64,000 bases of DNA from Arachis hypogaea (GCF_003086295.3 NC_092055.1:122317192-122381191), one strand, 5' to 3'. Positions 1-12,160 are shown, numbered from the stretch's first letter. Notes: generated by a model not told the origin, from the letters alone. Program-made: numbers and translations.

Positions 1-59
1 ATTTTACTGCATATGTTATACTGCCTAAGTAAATTTTATCGCAATGCCATTAGACCAAC

Positions 60-674
60 TATGTTATATGAAATGAAATATTGGTCGGCAAAAGATGAAT
101 AGGAACATAAACTTAGTGTGGCATATATGAGGATGCTTAGATAACAAGCAACCAAACATGTATGGACAAAATAAGGAACTAGAATATAAAAGAGAAAGTT
201 TGAGTAGTGCCTATTATTAAAAAGAAGTAAAATCCTGTCTTAGGTGGCTTCAACATGAGGGAAGAAGATCGGTAGAACATTTGGTTAGGATGGTGGATCA
301 GAAAGTAGATAGGTAGTGAAAGATAGAGAAAGACCCAAAAAGACCATACACGAGATGGTCAAAGGAGATCTATGTGTAATTGGACTCACTATAAATATGA
401 TGAGTTCCGCTAGGGAACCAGCTAAGAGTGTAGCCAACTAGAGAAAACTAGTTGAAAAACAAGTCTATTACCAAAAAACAATAATAACTTCCCACTATCT
501 TAATTTTCCGAGTTTCAAAATTAGAGATAAAAGGGGGTTGGCTTGAGTTGGCTTATATCGTAGTTAGCTCTCTAGACTTTTTCATATGATATATGATAGG
601 GCACAATGATATCGTTTGATTCATATAGCCAACTTCATCTAGTGGAATAAGGCTTTGTTGTTGTTATTGTTGTT
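60..674 (+). mobile_element. LINE (L1-type) 3' end, degenerate
   Basis: Forward translation of about 120-440, with frame changes, resembles the C-terminal tail of plant L1 ORF2: a MLR motif, a region like the WFGHV block, then a basic KRKTQKDHTRDGQ-like stretch matching the usual GRGRPK tail. The sequence after it (about 628-674) reads as the standard plant LINE 3' end, a CCAACTTCATCTAGTGG-like phrase, then AAGGCTTTG and a short TTG-rich repeat. The frame is full of stops, so this is an old 5'-truncated copy. The match to the LINE 3' tail is from memory of the family. Confidence 0.7.
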
Positions 675-954
675 TATCCTGCCTAACTAACAAAACTAGT
701 CATAGCAACAAAAGGTCGCATTGTTTGTTCCAATAACAAAAGTCACCAAAACAATTCACCTCTTTACCAAATTAAATAACTCACACCTAATATCAAAGAT
801 TCAAAGTAGACCGCCAGTGTGCCTTGAAACATGAAATAAATAGGAAGTCTTCATTAAGCAAAGAAGTGAAAATGATTTAGTTGGGCACTCCCAAGAAATG
901 CTTGTGCTGGAATGTGGACCTATACACAATTATTTCCAACATAGGAAAATATTA

Positions 955-1226
955 GCTGCTATTGATCTTGGATACATGGATCAAACAATGCTAGTATTCT
1001 ATCGTTAAACAAGCAGTTGTTGAACCATTGAAATCTACACCTTTTTGACGTCTCAATTGTTTTCTTGAACTCTCACTGGCTCAAGCTATTGGATTATCCT
1101 CCAGCTGATCTATGCTCCTTACTATTAGGGCTTCTATAGGCTTTCTCCACAAATGCTCAAACCAACCTAAGACGATATTCTTCCAAAATACATGCTTAAA
1201 CAACTTTCTCTCCAATTGATCCATTT
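955..1226 (-). mobile_element. LINE ORF2 C-terminal fragment, degenerate
   Basis: Read on the minus strand, this stretch gives a WFEHLWRKPIEAL-like peptide, then SIDQLEDN and finally LIHVSKI. These match the order of blocks at the end of plant L1 ORF2 (WFGHVxRRP, RxDxMED, LIHVADP). In-frame stops are present. It is opposite in orientation to the LINE tail at 60-674, so the two are separate insertions or an inverted remnant. Confidence 0.5.
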
Positions 1227-2261
1227 CAGTTCTGTTTTGACTAGTATGTATACTCATCTATACAACATACAATCACTCAAATAAATCAATATAAAAGCAA
1301 ATCACATGCTTAAAAGGACTTAATAAGCATAAACAGATTGAACCATCTTTACATAAAATTCATGATGGCTGGTATTTGACATGCATAAAGGAACTCCATC
1401 TGTAATCTCCTTTGATTAATCATTGCTGACAATGCCTGACTGGCAATTGATTATATGAATAAGGCTTGTTTCTTTGAGCATTTAGTGGATCTTTTCCCAA
1501 CTCAAACTAAAAAGGGTAACTTCTGAATAAAAGTACTCTTTAAAAGAAAAAATCCCATAAAACCAGATTATGTTTACTTAAACAAACACATCATACATCA
1601 CAAATGAGAATATTTGATAGATCAAGCCTACCCCCTAAGCAAAACCAATAATCTTATATTGACTAAAGAAACCTTATGACAACATTTTTGTTTTGCAAAA
1701 TTGTACACTATACGTAACCTTGAAGGAAATGAAACAGGCTGAGACTCAGAAGCTAAACATGTATATTTGTTTTCATTTCTCTTGTGCAAACATTTGGACT
1801 AGAACTTAAAGCACATATCCCTTGCATAGTGAATAGTGACTCATCATCTGCTTCATCGTGCATACAAAAACCATCGAAGGAAAAAACAATCAAACTATTA
1901 GCCTTCATCAGCTCAAAGTCGTAGCCTCGTAGCCAATAAGTTGACCCACAAAATGACAAAGAGCTTCAGAGTCATTCTGGTTCTCCTAGTTACACTCAGT
2001 GTGTTTTCCAAGCTAGAGCTCAGAATAACATGAATAACCAAAACCTCAAACCTAATCATGAATGAGCTCATTCTATTTTCTACAATCCTAGTTTCCTGCA
2101 CCCAGTCAAGCACACTCATACTTATGATATCAAGCACAGAAAAGGATTCAAACACAATGCAATGCAAGACTATAAGGGGTAAAGGAAATAAACAAACACA
2201 CATTAGAGTTAAAAAGTTGCTTACAGATATGAAACAAAAAAACAAATTTGGAGCATTTTTA
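1227..2261. other. AT-rich spacer, no gene recognised
   Basis: I see no coherent coding region, tRNA or repeat here. The segment next to 2262 probably includes the 3' untranslated region of the minus-strand NFD6-like gene. Confidence 0.4.
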
Positions 2262-2679
2262 TCAAACTCCGGGGTTGGCACTGCAGAGCATACCCTGAGA
2301 CAACGATCTCGAGCTCCTCGAATCAACGCCGAGGCAAGATGTCAGGCGCGCCGAAGACACCGCCGAGTGCAGCGGAAGCAGGGACTGCACGCACCCCAGC
2401 CGAGAAACCGACCTGTAAAACAATTTAAAAATATACAAAAAATAGAAAAGATTGAGCACTGAATCGAAACAGGAAACAATTATTCTGAAAAGCGGTTCCT
2501 TTATTAATTGAATTGGGGGGAAATACGAGACTTTGCCTTGAAAGTGCGGCGGAGGAAGAAGAAGAAGTAGAAGTGTTGAGGAGGGAAGGTGAGGGCTTTG
2601 GCGTGGCAGTGGGTTTGGTGAGTGTGGATTTGATGAGGGTAAATGCGGGTCGCGAGAGAGATCTGTAACGAGAAGCCAT
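2262..2679 (-). CDS. NFD6-like small organelle-targeted protein
   Basis: The minus strand encodes an N-terminal segment beginning MASRYRSLSRPAFTLIKSTL (start 2679), rich in Ser, Arg, Thr and Pro as in a mitochondrial/chloroplast presequence. The other block, about 2262-2412, contains LGCVQSLLPLHSAVSSARL and ends in LSQGMLCSANPGV. These two blocks are the hallmark of plant NUCLEAR FUSION DEFECTIVE 6-like proteins, which are about 90 residues long and organelle-targeted. An acceptor TTTTACAG precedes the second block at 2413-2414. I could not find a donor that joins both blocks in frame with a normal intron length: a GTATTT donor is phase 0, and a GTTTCG donor in phase leaves an intron of only 58 bp. 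Exon edges are therefore uncertain. The family call rests on the C-terminal signature. Confidence 0.72.
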
Positions 2680-3309
2680 TGGAGAAATCAGCAGCAGGAA
2701 TTAGGGCTTTCAGACTCCAGTCAGCTGTAAGAAGCTGCAGGACAAGGGTTTTTCGGAGGTTTTTCTCTTTATTATTTATTTCTTTATTGTTATCATTATT
2801 ATATAAAAAAAGATAAATAGTTAATACATCCTCCACTTTTTAATTCAAAGATATATAAGAGATTGTTTAAAATATTAAGAATTAGAATTTATTCAAGAAT
2901 TAAATTATTTTTTTATTTTAGAATAATTAAAAATGAATGATTTAAAATTTTTTTGATAATTTTTATTTTTATTTTTTTATTTATAAATTAGATCAAAAGG
3001 AGTTTAATTTTTAAATCAATTTTTATACTTTTTAAATTTTAATTTTATTATATTAATATATTATAATCATTTTTTAAATCATAGAATTGAATTTTAAATA
3101 GAAATGATTCTTTTCTTAAAGGAAATAGAATTCTTTTTTCATGTTAAATAGTTTTCAAACAAATTCTAAGTCTCTAACTAATTAAAAATACAAAACGGTC
3201 ATTGACTTTCTAAAATACGAAATATTTAAATTTATCCGTCAAAAATATATAAGGACAAATTAGTTCCTGGGAGACTTAAATGTCTCGCGTTTAAAATACT
3301 TTAAAATTA
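2680..3309. other. Upstream region of the NFD6-like gene, AT-rich
   Basis: This is very A+T-rich DNA between the NFD6-like start codon and the copia relic. Presumably it holds the minus-strand promoter and 5' leader. No individual element could be assigned with confidence. Confidence 0.35.
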
Positions 3310-3512
3310 AGGAAAACTATGATAAAACGCTTTAAAATGACGGATATGGTCTTGATGTCTTATTTTCTTGGCATTGAAGTAGTTCAAAAAGATGATAGAA
3401 TCTTTATTTCATAGAAGAAATATGCAAATGATATTTTAAAAAAATTTCATATAAAAAATTTAAAACCAGTTCCTATTCCAATCGAAGAGAAGTTCAAGTT
3501 GTATGTTAAGAG

Positions 3513-3929
3513 TGTTAGGATTTGGTTGAATTAGTCCCACATTACTCAGGATAGCAAATGGAGTGGGTGGCCTAGGCTATAAATATGAGGCTAAGTTCTC
3601 CATTTGTTTTTGCACCAGTCAGAAACACTTTAAGCTTGTATCTGATTTTTCTTTTCCTCTGTACTCTTTGATTAGAGAGTGTTGTGAGGTGTAGTTAGAT
3701 ATTTGCTTTGAGAGAGTGTGGGTGTACTGGGGTGCCGGTGAGAGAAAGAAGTCTATGTGTTGTAACAATTTTCACATAGTGATATTCTCTGGTTGTCATT
3801 TGACAACGGCCGTGGTTTTTTCTCCGGTAATTGGAGTTTCCACGTTAAATTCTTGTGTTGTGATTGTGTCTATTTTATTTCTCTGTCAAAGGTGTTTTCT
3901 CAAGGGGGAATGGTGTCTTATTCCCAACA
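3513..3929 (+). repeat. 5' LTR of the small copia element
   Basis: The repeat has TG...CA ends and is 417 bp long. A TATAAATA box lies at 3578-3585, consistent with an LTR promoter. Short reading frames inside it are not coding. Confidence 0.92.
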
Positions 3930-4222
3930 AGTGGTATCAAGAGCTTCGGTTCGGTGGGATTTATTCTTAGTATGCTCTGTGGTTGTAGCCTAGTCTGACC
4001 TTCCACATCAGAAAAGAATTTTGTCCTGTGGCTTGAGGTTGATCTTTGGTTGCTGTTGTTGTTGCTGGAAGGCAGTGTGACACTGTGAGAGTGCTGTTTG
4101 GAAAGGTTCTGGCTAAGGAAAGACTTGGTATTTAAGTGTGTCCATTGTGACCCACCTCGCTTTCCTGGGGACCCTTCCTAGTGCACGGTTGAGTTATACT
4201 ATTCCAGTATACGGTTGCAACA

Positions 4223-4387
4223 ATGTCAGGATATTCAAGTGCTGTGAAGCTTGAAATAGAGAAATTTGATGGAAGAATCAATTTTGGCTTGTGGCAAATA
4301 CAAGTCAAGGATGTGTTGATACAATCAAGTTTGCACAAGGCGTTGAAGGAGAAGATCTCTGATTGCTCTCTCTATGAGAGAAGATGA
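4223..4387 (+). pseudogene. Truncated copia gag start
   Basis: The frame starts MSGYSSAVKLEIEKFDG and includes FGLWQIQVKDVLIQ, the usual N-terminal signature of copia gag (KFDGxNFxLWxxxM). It ends at a TGA after 54 codons. The rest of gag and all of pol are absent from the interior. Confidence 0.8.
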
Positions 4388-4766
4388 TGTTCTCTAGAAG
4401 ACAAGAAGTATCCTCATGGTATTACCGCACTGCCATGGATAAGGATGAATTGTGGCAATCGGGTCCACAATTGCACACGGGCATTGGTTGGCGTTAAGAT
4501 GCAAGGTGTGTGGCGGAGTTAGGTCGATAGCTGAAGAACTTCCAGGAAAAGCCAATTTGGAAGTTGCACCATGAATTTTCAGCAAGGTTTCGATCTGTAC
4601 CAAGGTGAAATGCTTGGAGTGGTCTAATTCCAAGTGAGTATACTTTCATGGTTGAGTATGATAGTTCTCTGAACTATGATTGTCGGTATAGACAATGGCA
4701 GCAAAGAATTGTTGGTGTTGACAATGGAAGCTGAAGATGTGTGACTATTTCAATCAAGGTGGAGAT

Positions 4767-5183
4767 TGTTAGGATTTGGTTGAATTAGTCCCACATTACT
4801 CAGGATAGCAAATGGAGTGGGTGGCCTAGGCTATAAATATGAGGCTAAGTTCTCCATTTGTTTTTGCACCAGTCAGAAACACTTTAAGCTTGTATCTGAT
4901 TTTTCTTTTCCTCTGTACTCTTTGATTAGAGAGTGTTGTGAGGTGTAGTTAGATATTTGCTTTGAGAGAGTGTGGGTGTACTGGGGTGCCGGTGAGAGAA
5001 AGAAGTCTATGTGTTGTAACAATTTTCACATAGTGATATTCTCTGGTTGTCATTTGACAACGGCCGTGGTTTTTTCTCCGGTAATTGGAGTTTCCACGTT
5101 AAATTCTTGTGTTGTGATTGTGTCTATTTTATTTCTCTGTCAAAGGTGTTTTCTCAAGGGGGAATGGTGTCTTATTCCCAACA
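4767..5183 (+). repeat. 3' LTR of the small copia element
   Basis: Direct copy of 3513-3929 with the same ends and length. It is followed directly by the AAGAG target duplication. Confidence 0.92.
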
Positions 5184-5890
5184 AAGAGAAGATAAAGAAA
5201 GATCAGTAAATTTCACATATTACAAAAGCTTGATTAGAAGTCTAAGGTACTTGACTGCGACTAGACCAAATTTCGTGTTTGGAATTGGATTGCTTAACAA
5301 ATTAATGGATGAACCTTATACTAACCATTTGCAAGCTGTAAAATGGACTCTTCGATATATCGGAGGTACTTTAAATGATGATATTTATTATGAAAATACT
5401 AGTAAAGTGAATCTTATCGGTTACACTGATAGTGATTGGCAAGAGATATAGAAACAAGAAAAAGTACTTCAAGATTTGTATTTCATCTTGGTTTTGGTGT
5501 AATTTCATGGTCATCGAAAAAACAATCAGTAGTTGCTCTTTCTACCGCAGAAACAAAATATATAGTAGCAACAAGTTGTGCAACGCAAACAGTTTGGCTA
5601 AAAAGAATTCTTAAATAATTGAACGAGAAACAAAGTATTCCAACAACAATATTTTGTGATAACAAGTTAGCTTTTGCACTTTACAAAAATCCAATGTTTC
5701 ATGGTAGATCAAAGCATATTAATATTCGATTTTACAAAATTAGAGAGTTCGTGAATGAAAAAGAAGTTGTTATCAAGTATTGTCCTACTAAAAAACAAAT
5801 AGCAGATATATTTACAAAGTCTTTGAAGATCAAGTTATTTTATAAATTGAAGAAGACGCTTGAAATTATTTATTCTGCAAGTTTGATTTA

Positions 5891-6980
5891 AAGAAGGTAA
5901 TATTGATTAAAAAATTAAATAAACTTGCACCACCTCATATATACAAGAATCTTTATGAAACACGATTAAAGAATTGATGAAGCAAAATTTTAATTAAATA
6001 CAACAATCATCAATTTACTGGATTTTGTTAAAAGCTAGTAATATTAAAAGCTTAAAAAATTTTCAAGTTGTTCACAATGTTGATGTTACTTATTTTGAAG
6101 TTGTTCACAATGAATGCTTATATTAAAAGTAACTTATAAATAAGTTATTTTGTGTTTAATTTTTAGTTCTAAAAGTATTTATTTTAAAAAAAAGTGATAA
6201 AAAAACTTTTTATTATAAGAGAAGTCTTTTTTTTTTAACTTCTCTTTAAGCACCAAAATAGCTTTTTAAAAAATTACAATTTTATTTTAAAAATTGTACC
6301 AGACATTAATATTACACATTTTCATAAGTTAAAAATTAAAAAAAAAATCACTTATAAACCTATCCAAACAGACCCTATTGAATATCTACAAATAGAGTTA
6401 GTATTACCAATCCTAATTACAAATAAAATCCCACAATTAATTTACGTTACCATTTAACTGATTTTTTAATAGAACATTTTTTTTATTAGAGGCAGTGTTG
6501 ACTTTCGCTAAAATAAACAGAGACCAAGTTGATGCAAAATTTAGTTTAAAGATAGTGATTGGTATTTTTTAAAATTTATAACTTTTTTGTGACAATTATT
6601 TTATGTAGACTTTCATAAAATATTTAAAAAGTAAGTGATGTGTATATTTTAAAATTTAATTTTTTGTTACATTTTAACGAACAATAGTTCCCTTACTTTC
6701 TCACAATAAATCTAAAAAAAACAAAAATAGTGTTCTATTCATCTCTGGTGATCAGGATACAGAAATTCATACATCTGAAATTCTGAATAATGTGAGATAT
6801 AAAAATAAATGTAGCAATGAATATGAGGGAATCAAAATAAGCTCCAACTACAAATTAGTACTATTGAGTGCTACCAACTATAAACTACCTAAAGTGAGGT
6901 TGCAATGGCCAAAATGAAGATACAAATGGGAGGAAAGGTCATGAAATTTATCATTACAAGGTTTATTTTTCTGAATTCTG
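5891..6980. other. AT-rich spacer between the copia relic and PTH2
   Basis: No gene is recognised. A 15-bp word AAGTTGTTCACAATG occurs twice near 6064 and 6098. Around 6130-6370 there is a weak terminal-inverted-repeat look (AACTTATAAATAAG on the left, CACTTATAAACC...CAAACAGACCC on the right) that could be an old MITE, but I cannot fix its ends. Confidence 0.35.
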
Positions 6981-9948
6981 TTAAAGTAGGGGCAACTTCC
7001 CAGTCACTGAATCTACATATGATTTTGGTCCTGAACAAAATCAGCAATAAAGTTTTAGCCATTCATTCAGAATCAGAAAGCAACATATTATAGTGAATTC
7101 AATGACACACAAGCACTTGGAATAAAAGATATTGCTTGCAAGTGGCTTAAATGAACTTCTTAAGGTTTCAAGTGTGGTAAGTTTTTTCGATGCATTAAGT
7201 GCTTGTTTGGACGCCATTAAATCAATAGAAAAATATTTTTTTTCAATGAAAAAGATCATTTTGTATTTTTTAGTGTGTTTGGCAAATTTCTATTAGTAAA
7301 AGTAAAAAAGCACTAAAAAAATAAAAAAATATATTTTTTGAGAAACTACAATTTACATCTTGTTTTAAAAGATCTTTTTTCCTTATAAAAAAGGATGTTT
7401 TTCACATAATAAATAAACAAAAAAGTACTTTTATCTTATTGTAACCCAAACATAATTGATAGATAAAAAGATCTTTTTACATGAGATATCCAAAAATAAA
7501 ATTACTTTTACTTTTCTAAAAGATCTTTTAAAAAAAGATAACTCGAAAAATATCTTTTCTTAGAAACTCACCCAAACAAGCCCTGAAGACATAATTTTGA
7601 AACCCTATTAATTCTTCTAAGCACTCTTAAACAAACCCTCAAAATAGAAAGTAAACATCGGCATCAAATCCAAGGCAGAGAGGCATTCAATTTCTATGCT
7701 ATTTACATTCCTAATTTTCCTATTATGATTTTTCATGCACAAGTTTGATCATACATGAAATACAAAGCAACAAGAAGATTACCAGGTCCAACAGCAAGAA
7801 CAGTCTTTGATCCTGCCGAAACCTGCATATATTAAAGCTTTAGCAATACTATATTGCTATAAATAACCAGCAACACTAAATTTTCCAAATGATACAATCA
7901 TAAAATAAAGGTTCCAATGGATAACATGGGTTTTAAAATCTAGCAGTAAAAGTTAGGACTATAAAGGTCCTAAAATAAAGTTCAAGGAGTATAGATTATT
8001 ACAAAGGACTTTGCAGCTGTAACTATCACAATAACTCTTGGGAAATTGTGGATTCAGATTTCTTATGCCCAAATATGGGAAGTAATCTCTTTACCTCAAA
8101 ATGGTGCAAGGAGATGAAAGGCGACCATTCAAATTTTAACACTTTTACATTTCTTAAGAAGTAACTATTAGTAATTTCACTTGGAATTCGCTACAACCCA
8201 CTAACTCCCTGATAGAGGTTTGTGAAAACATGGTATTATATTCTCCATTTTTATGCCACATAATAAGTATTACCTGTGTTCGCCCAGCGTCAGCAACAAC
8301 AAAGGTTGGAAGGCCAATACTATCAGCTGTGTCCTTCAGCTTATTCCTGATTAAAATTATCAGGTTCATTGTTTCTGAAAACAAGAAATGAAATTAAAGT
8401 ATTTAGAATAAAATAATCTGCTTACATTTCTTGTTGATTCCTGCAAGTCACAACAATTTTTGGCTGGCCGCAGCTTTCCCATTGTCTCAAAAGTGAACGG
8501 TTGCTGCAAAAGTATTCAGTAGTTGAGTTTTATTACACCAGCAAATGCACCATCAAGTAAAATGATCATCATCTTCATGGCTAATGGGAAACATTTTACA
8601 AAAATTACATAAGTTTTTCCATTTGCTCGTGCTTTATAGGTAAGGAATAAGGAAACTTATCAGAACAAAAGTACCTGTGGATTAATTCAGCATACATGCC
8701 AGTGGCAGCATCTGCAAAAAGCGGAAAAAGCAAAGGCATAAGGAAGTTTGCAATGGTCAGAAGTAGATCCTTGACGAAATTAACAAATTGGTTCTTATCT
8801 TACGAGCACATTGCGACGCAATCTTTCCAGATTTCATCTTTAGGTCTTGCCTTACAACTAGCACCTGACAGAGGTTGCCATTGAAATCAGAACCTTTTTT
8901 TTCCTTGAGAATTAAAAGCAAACAGATAGAACTGCACCAGAATTAAGCATGGAATCAACAGAAAGTTTGGACTATTCATTGAAGAAATTGCTTGCTAAAC
9001 TAAATTCCTGAATTCCTATTTACTAAACTCCAATATCTGTATCTCTATCACCCTGTTTTATTCTAATCCCTAACTACCAATGCTAACTAATCAGAGGCAT
9101 GATCCTTAACAGAGACTTGATGCCATTGCCATACACTACTTCAAAATTTATTATGCAATCTTTGATTTCTTTTTCTTTCTTTTTATTTATGCAACACAAT
9201 CTGGTTCAATTCTTCCCAGTATCAATAGCATTTATGTATTCACCTCAAAAGTTTGTTTCATAGGTTGTTTCTTTTGTAGAATTGCAGATTGAACTTTTGA
9301 GATTTTACATCGTATAAATTCAACCATCCAACAAGTTCAATAAACGAATCCTTTTCATACTAAAAGTCACCATTTCAATCAGATACATTAACCTAATAAC
9401 CAACTAAAAATCAAAACTCAAAAAGACTCCCATAATATGAGAAATTGATGATGAAACGGATTATAACAAACTAAAGGACTAACCATTTTCAGGTCTTGAT
9501 CACCATTACTAGATACTGACAATTGGTGTTGAGCCTTGCCAGATGAGAAATTTTTCTTGGGAAGATGAAATTTACCGGGCTTTGTCAAGTCCAACAACAA
9601 CCCAAAAATGAAACCAATAACAAGACCCGGAACAAAGTTCTCTGGCTTGAAACTCCCTGCTAGCCATTCTCCCTTTTGCTTTTGCTGTTGCTGCTTTTAA
9701 CAAAGGTTGGAAAACATAAATAAAAAATGAACATCACAAACTTCTTACAACCCCTTTTAAGGAGAAGGTTATATAATTATAAAGGAGCTTCCATGAACCC
9801 ATTTAAGCATTAAAAGGAAGCAATTTGCATACCCCCTGAATATTAAATTACGCAGGGAACAAGGATTGAGGAGAGTGATAGAGATAGTTGTGAGTTAGTA
9901 ACAAACCTGTTCCCCAGGTTCAGTGGATTTTAGGACGAAACGAACCAT
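6981..9948 (-). CDS. PTH2-family peptidyl-tRNA hydrolase, N-terminally anchored
   Basis: Eight minus-strand exons join in frame: 9948-9907, 9693-9484, 8864-8804, 8711-8675, 8503-8426, 8346-8274, 7822-7783 and 7030-6981. They total 591 nt, or 196 residues plus stop, and every junction is GT-AG. The N-terminus has a Gln/Lys stretch and then a hydrophobic segment (FVPGLVIGFIFGLLLDL), a likely membrane anchor. The PTH2 domain follows, with VRQDLKMKSGKIASQCAHAA, the QPKIVVTC and NQQEM blocks, LPTFVVADAGRTQ, and the final VDSVTGKLPLL. PTH2 enzymes release peptide from prematurely dissociated peptidyl-tRNA; anchored members occur in eukaryotes, some mitochondrial. Catalytic residues look intact. The last intron contains a MITE (7199-7583). 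Confidence 0.93.
7199..7583. mobile_element. MITE with (G)GCTTGTTTGG-type TIRs
   Basis: The left end reads TGCTTGTTTGGAC and the right end CCAAACAAGCCC, an inverted pair typical of plant hAT-like MITEs. The interior is AT-rich with inverted AAGATCTTTT words. It lies in the last intron of the PTH2 gene. No clear target-site duplication was found. Confidence 0.6.
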
Positions 9949-12160
9949 CGGGAATTGTACGGTTTTGGTGAAGAAGGGACATCAAAAATGGAATGACCTT
10001 TTGAAAGTTGAATACTTGAAGCTGCTTTCGTATTATCAGCAGAAAAAGGGTTCAGAACTTAAGAAGAAGAAGATAAGCCTGAGTTACCGAAATATACATA
10101 TATGCACTAAAAATTTATTCAAGTAATTATACTTTTAGAATTGGTTTACTAATTAGGTATCAAAAGAGGCTGATTTTTTTCCATATAGAAAATAATTACG
10201 GGGTAATGCAACGAAATAGAGGCTATTTTTATTTTATATCAAAGTAAAAGTGGTGATATGTTTTAATATTGTAATTTTTGATATTTTTTAAAATTGTAGA
10301 AAATATATAAATTAGAGGGTTTGATTTTTGTATTTTAAATTTTTTATTTTTTTAAAACAAATTGGACAGTCCTATTTCGGTATTTCTTACAAATCGAACG
10401 GTTCGATTTGTGTACCTATATAAATTGAAAGATTCAATTCCTATATTTCTACAAATCGAACGGTTTAATTTCTGTACTTCTAACAAATCAGATGGTCCAA
10501 TTTTTACTTCTCTAATTAAACGATTCTACATTTGAGGAGAATAATATCCAACAATTCATATTTTAAAAAAATATCATTACCACTCTAATATCAAAAATAA
10601 AAAATTCACGAAATAGATGTGTATGAAATAGATGTGTATGAAATATTTGCGCTATTATAATATCAGTCAAAATTGCAATTTACATTTTATTTTTTTATTT
10701 TTTTTTTATGAAACAACTCAAACGTAGCTTGTTTTTTATGACGGGCAACTTTTTGAATTTTTTTTGTTTGTTTTTGAAATAAGCCCATACACAAGTTGCG
10801 TTTATCAAATCAGTATTTTTTCAATGAACAATGGTAGGAACCAAAAGGGTATTAACCAAAAACCAGCTAAATATCTTTGGATAAATTTAAAATTTCTACG
10901 AGTTAATATATATGGATGTTTCTTCAGTTAAGTATTAGAATGTTTTTTTTTCATACTAAATAAATGTTCTTCTATATATTTTTCGAATTTTTTTGTATTA
11001 CAAATGTGACTGTCTCTATTTCTTTAAAAATTTTATATTTTTTTTTAAATTTTATAGATATTTAATTATTTTTGCTAAAATATAACTGGATATTTCTTTT
11101 GTTAAGTATTAGAATGTTTTTTTTTTTTCATATTAAATGAATGTTTTTTTATATTTCTATAATTGTTCAAGGACTCCTTTTGACTAAGATCAAGTGTGTA
11201 GTTTGCAGTCTCTTTAATCATCAACACGGCACCTAATATTCCAAAACGATTGTTTACAAGGTAGAATCTCTTCATACAATGTGATGAAATCCTCGGCAGT
11301 GTTTAACTCCTGTGTTTCAACAACGCAGCAAATAATAAATACCAATTAGCACATGGTAAAGATCAAGTAAAAGGCCACTTGAAAATTTTTTTTCTATTTT
11401 TCTGGATTAGAAGGAAAAGATAGAGGAAGCAAAATTCTCTTCTCCCTTCATTTCAAATCTCAAGGAGATTAATAATTACATATATTTTTTTTAAATAAGA
11501 AAAGAGTGTGTCCAAACATAAAAGAGGCGCATTCCATGGAAGGGAACTAGATCATAACAGTCAAGAAACTCCTAGGAGAATATAAAGAACCAAAAGAGAT
11601 ATGAATATAACCTTGAATCCGATCTGGTTCGCGAAAGGGAAGCGGTTTTTGTCGACGGTGGCAAATCCGACAAGCCAGATGTCGGTGATAAAAGAGTGAT
11701 AAAAGAGGAGTGGATCGTAGTGGGGAGGCGGAGAGGGCCTGACGGTGAGAGAGAGGTCTGTGTGTGTGATTGTTGGAAGTGTGTAGGTTAATGTGAGAGA
11801 AAAGACGTTTTAATTAGGTTTACTTAATTAATTTTAAATTTTTTAAATTTTGAATTTAAAAAATTTAAAATTAATTATTAATATAAATTAATGTAGTTTT
11901 GTTTTTTTTTGGTGACTTAATGTAGTTTTGTTTAGTTTTTGGCTAGTAACCTCTTGGTTTCATATACTTTTTCTTTTTTAATATTTTTTTGAAATTCAAA
12001 AATGCAGGTTGCATTGGCTGATTTTTTTCGTTATGAAAAAACTGTTGGTGTTGTGCAATGAAATGGATATATGGACAAAATTTTACTATTATGGTGTTAG
12101 CCCAAAATGTAACCTACATTTTACTCTTTTTTTCATTTTTTTATTGTTCAAAAACTAAAC
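9949..12160. other. Intergenic region between PTH2 and MULE A
   Basis: The part next to 9949 should hold the PTH2 promoter. A perfect 11-bp inverted repeat with a 1-bp spacer lies at 10389-10411 (ACAAATCGAAC / GTTCGATTTGT), with two weaker copies downstream. A direct repeat of about 65 bp starts at 10914 and again at 11088. Minus-strand 11206-11740 has coding-like patches (ELNTAEDFITLYEEILPC; DIWLVGFATVDKNRFPF) that I cannot assign to a family. Words such as AAACGTAGCTTG near 10718 resemble the MULE subterminal motif described next. Confidence 0.4.

Larger units (their letters stand above)
3513..5183 (+). mobile_element. Small non-autonomous copia element with apparently identical LTRs (TRIM-like)
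   Basis: Two direct copies of a 417-bp repeat (3513-3929 and 4767-5183) start TGTTAGG and end CCCAACA. They look identical by eye. The target duplication is AAGAG at 3508-3512 and 5184-5188. A primer-binding-like site TGGTATCAAGAGC follows the left LTR at 3932-3944, close to the initiator tRNA-Met type. A purine-rich tract (AAGGTGGAGAT) precedes the right LTR. The 837-bp interior keeps only the first 54 codons of gag, so the element must rely on an autonomous copia for replication. Matching LTRs imply a recent insertion. Confidence 0.93.
3310..5890 (+). pseudogene. Ty1/copia pol relic (RT end and RNase H), split by a nested element
   Basis: The left piece (3310-3512) reads KRFKMTDMVLMSYFLGIEV, the end of a copia reverse transcriptase, with an internal stop. 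The right piece (5184-5890) continues with an RSLRYLTATRPN block, the RNase H motifs TDSDW, SWSSKKQ and ALSTAETKY, and ends with an ADIFTKSL motif. There is a frameshift near 5445 and a stop near 5617. The two pieces join across 3513-5183, where a smaller LTR element was inserted. No gag, protease or integrase of this copy is visible. Confidence 0.85.

Noticed and set aside
3716..3970. 84-residue frame repeated at 4970
   Set aside because: Both copies are LTR sequence of the small copia element, which explains the identity.
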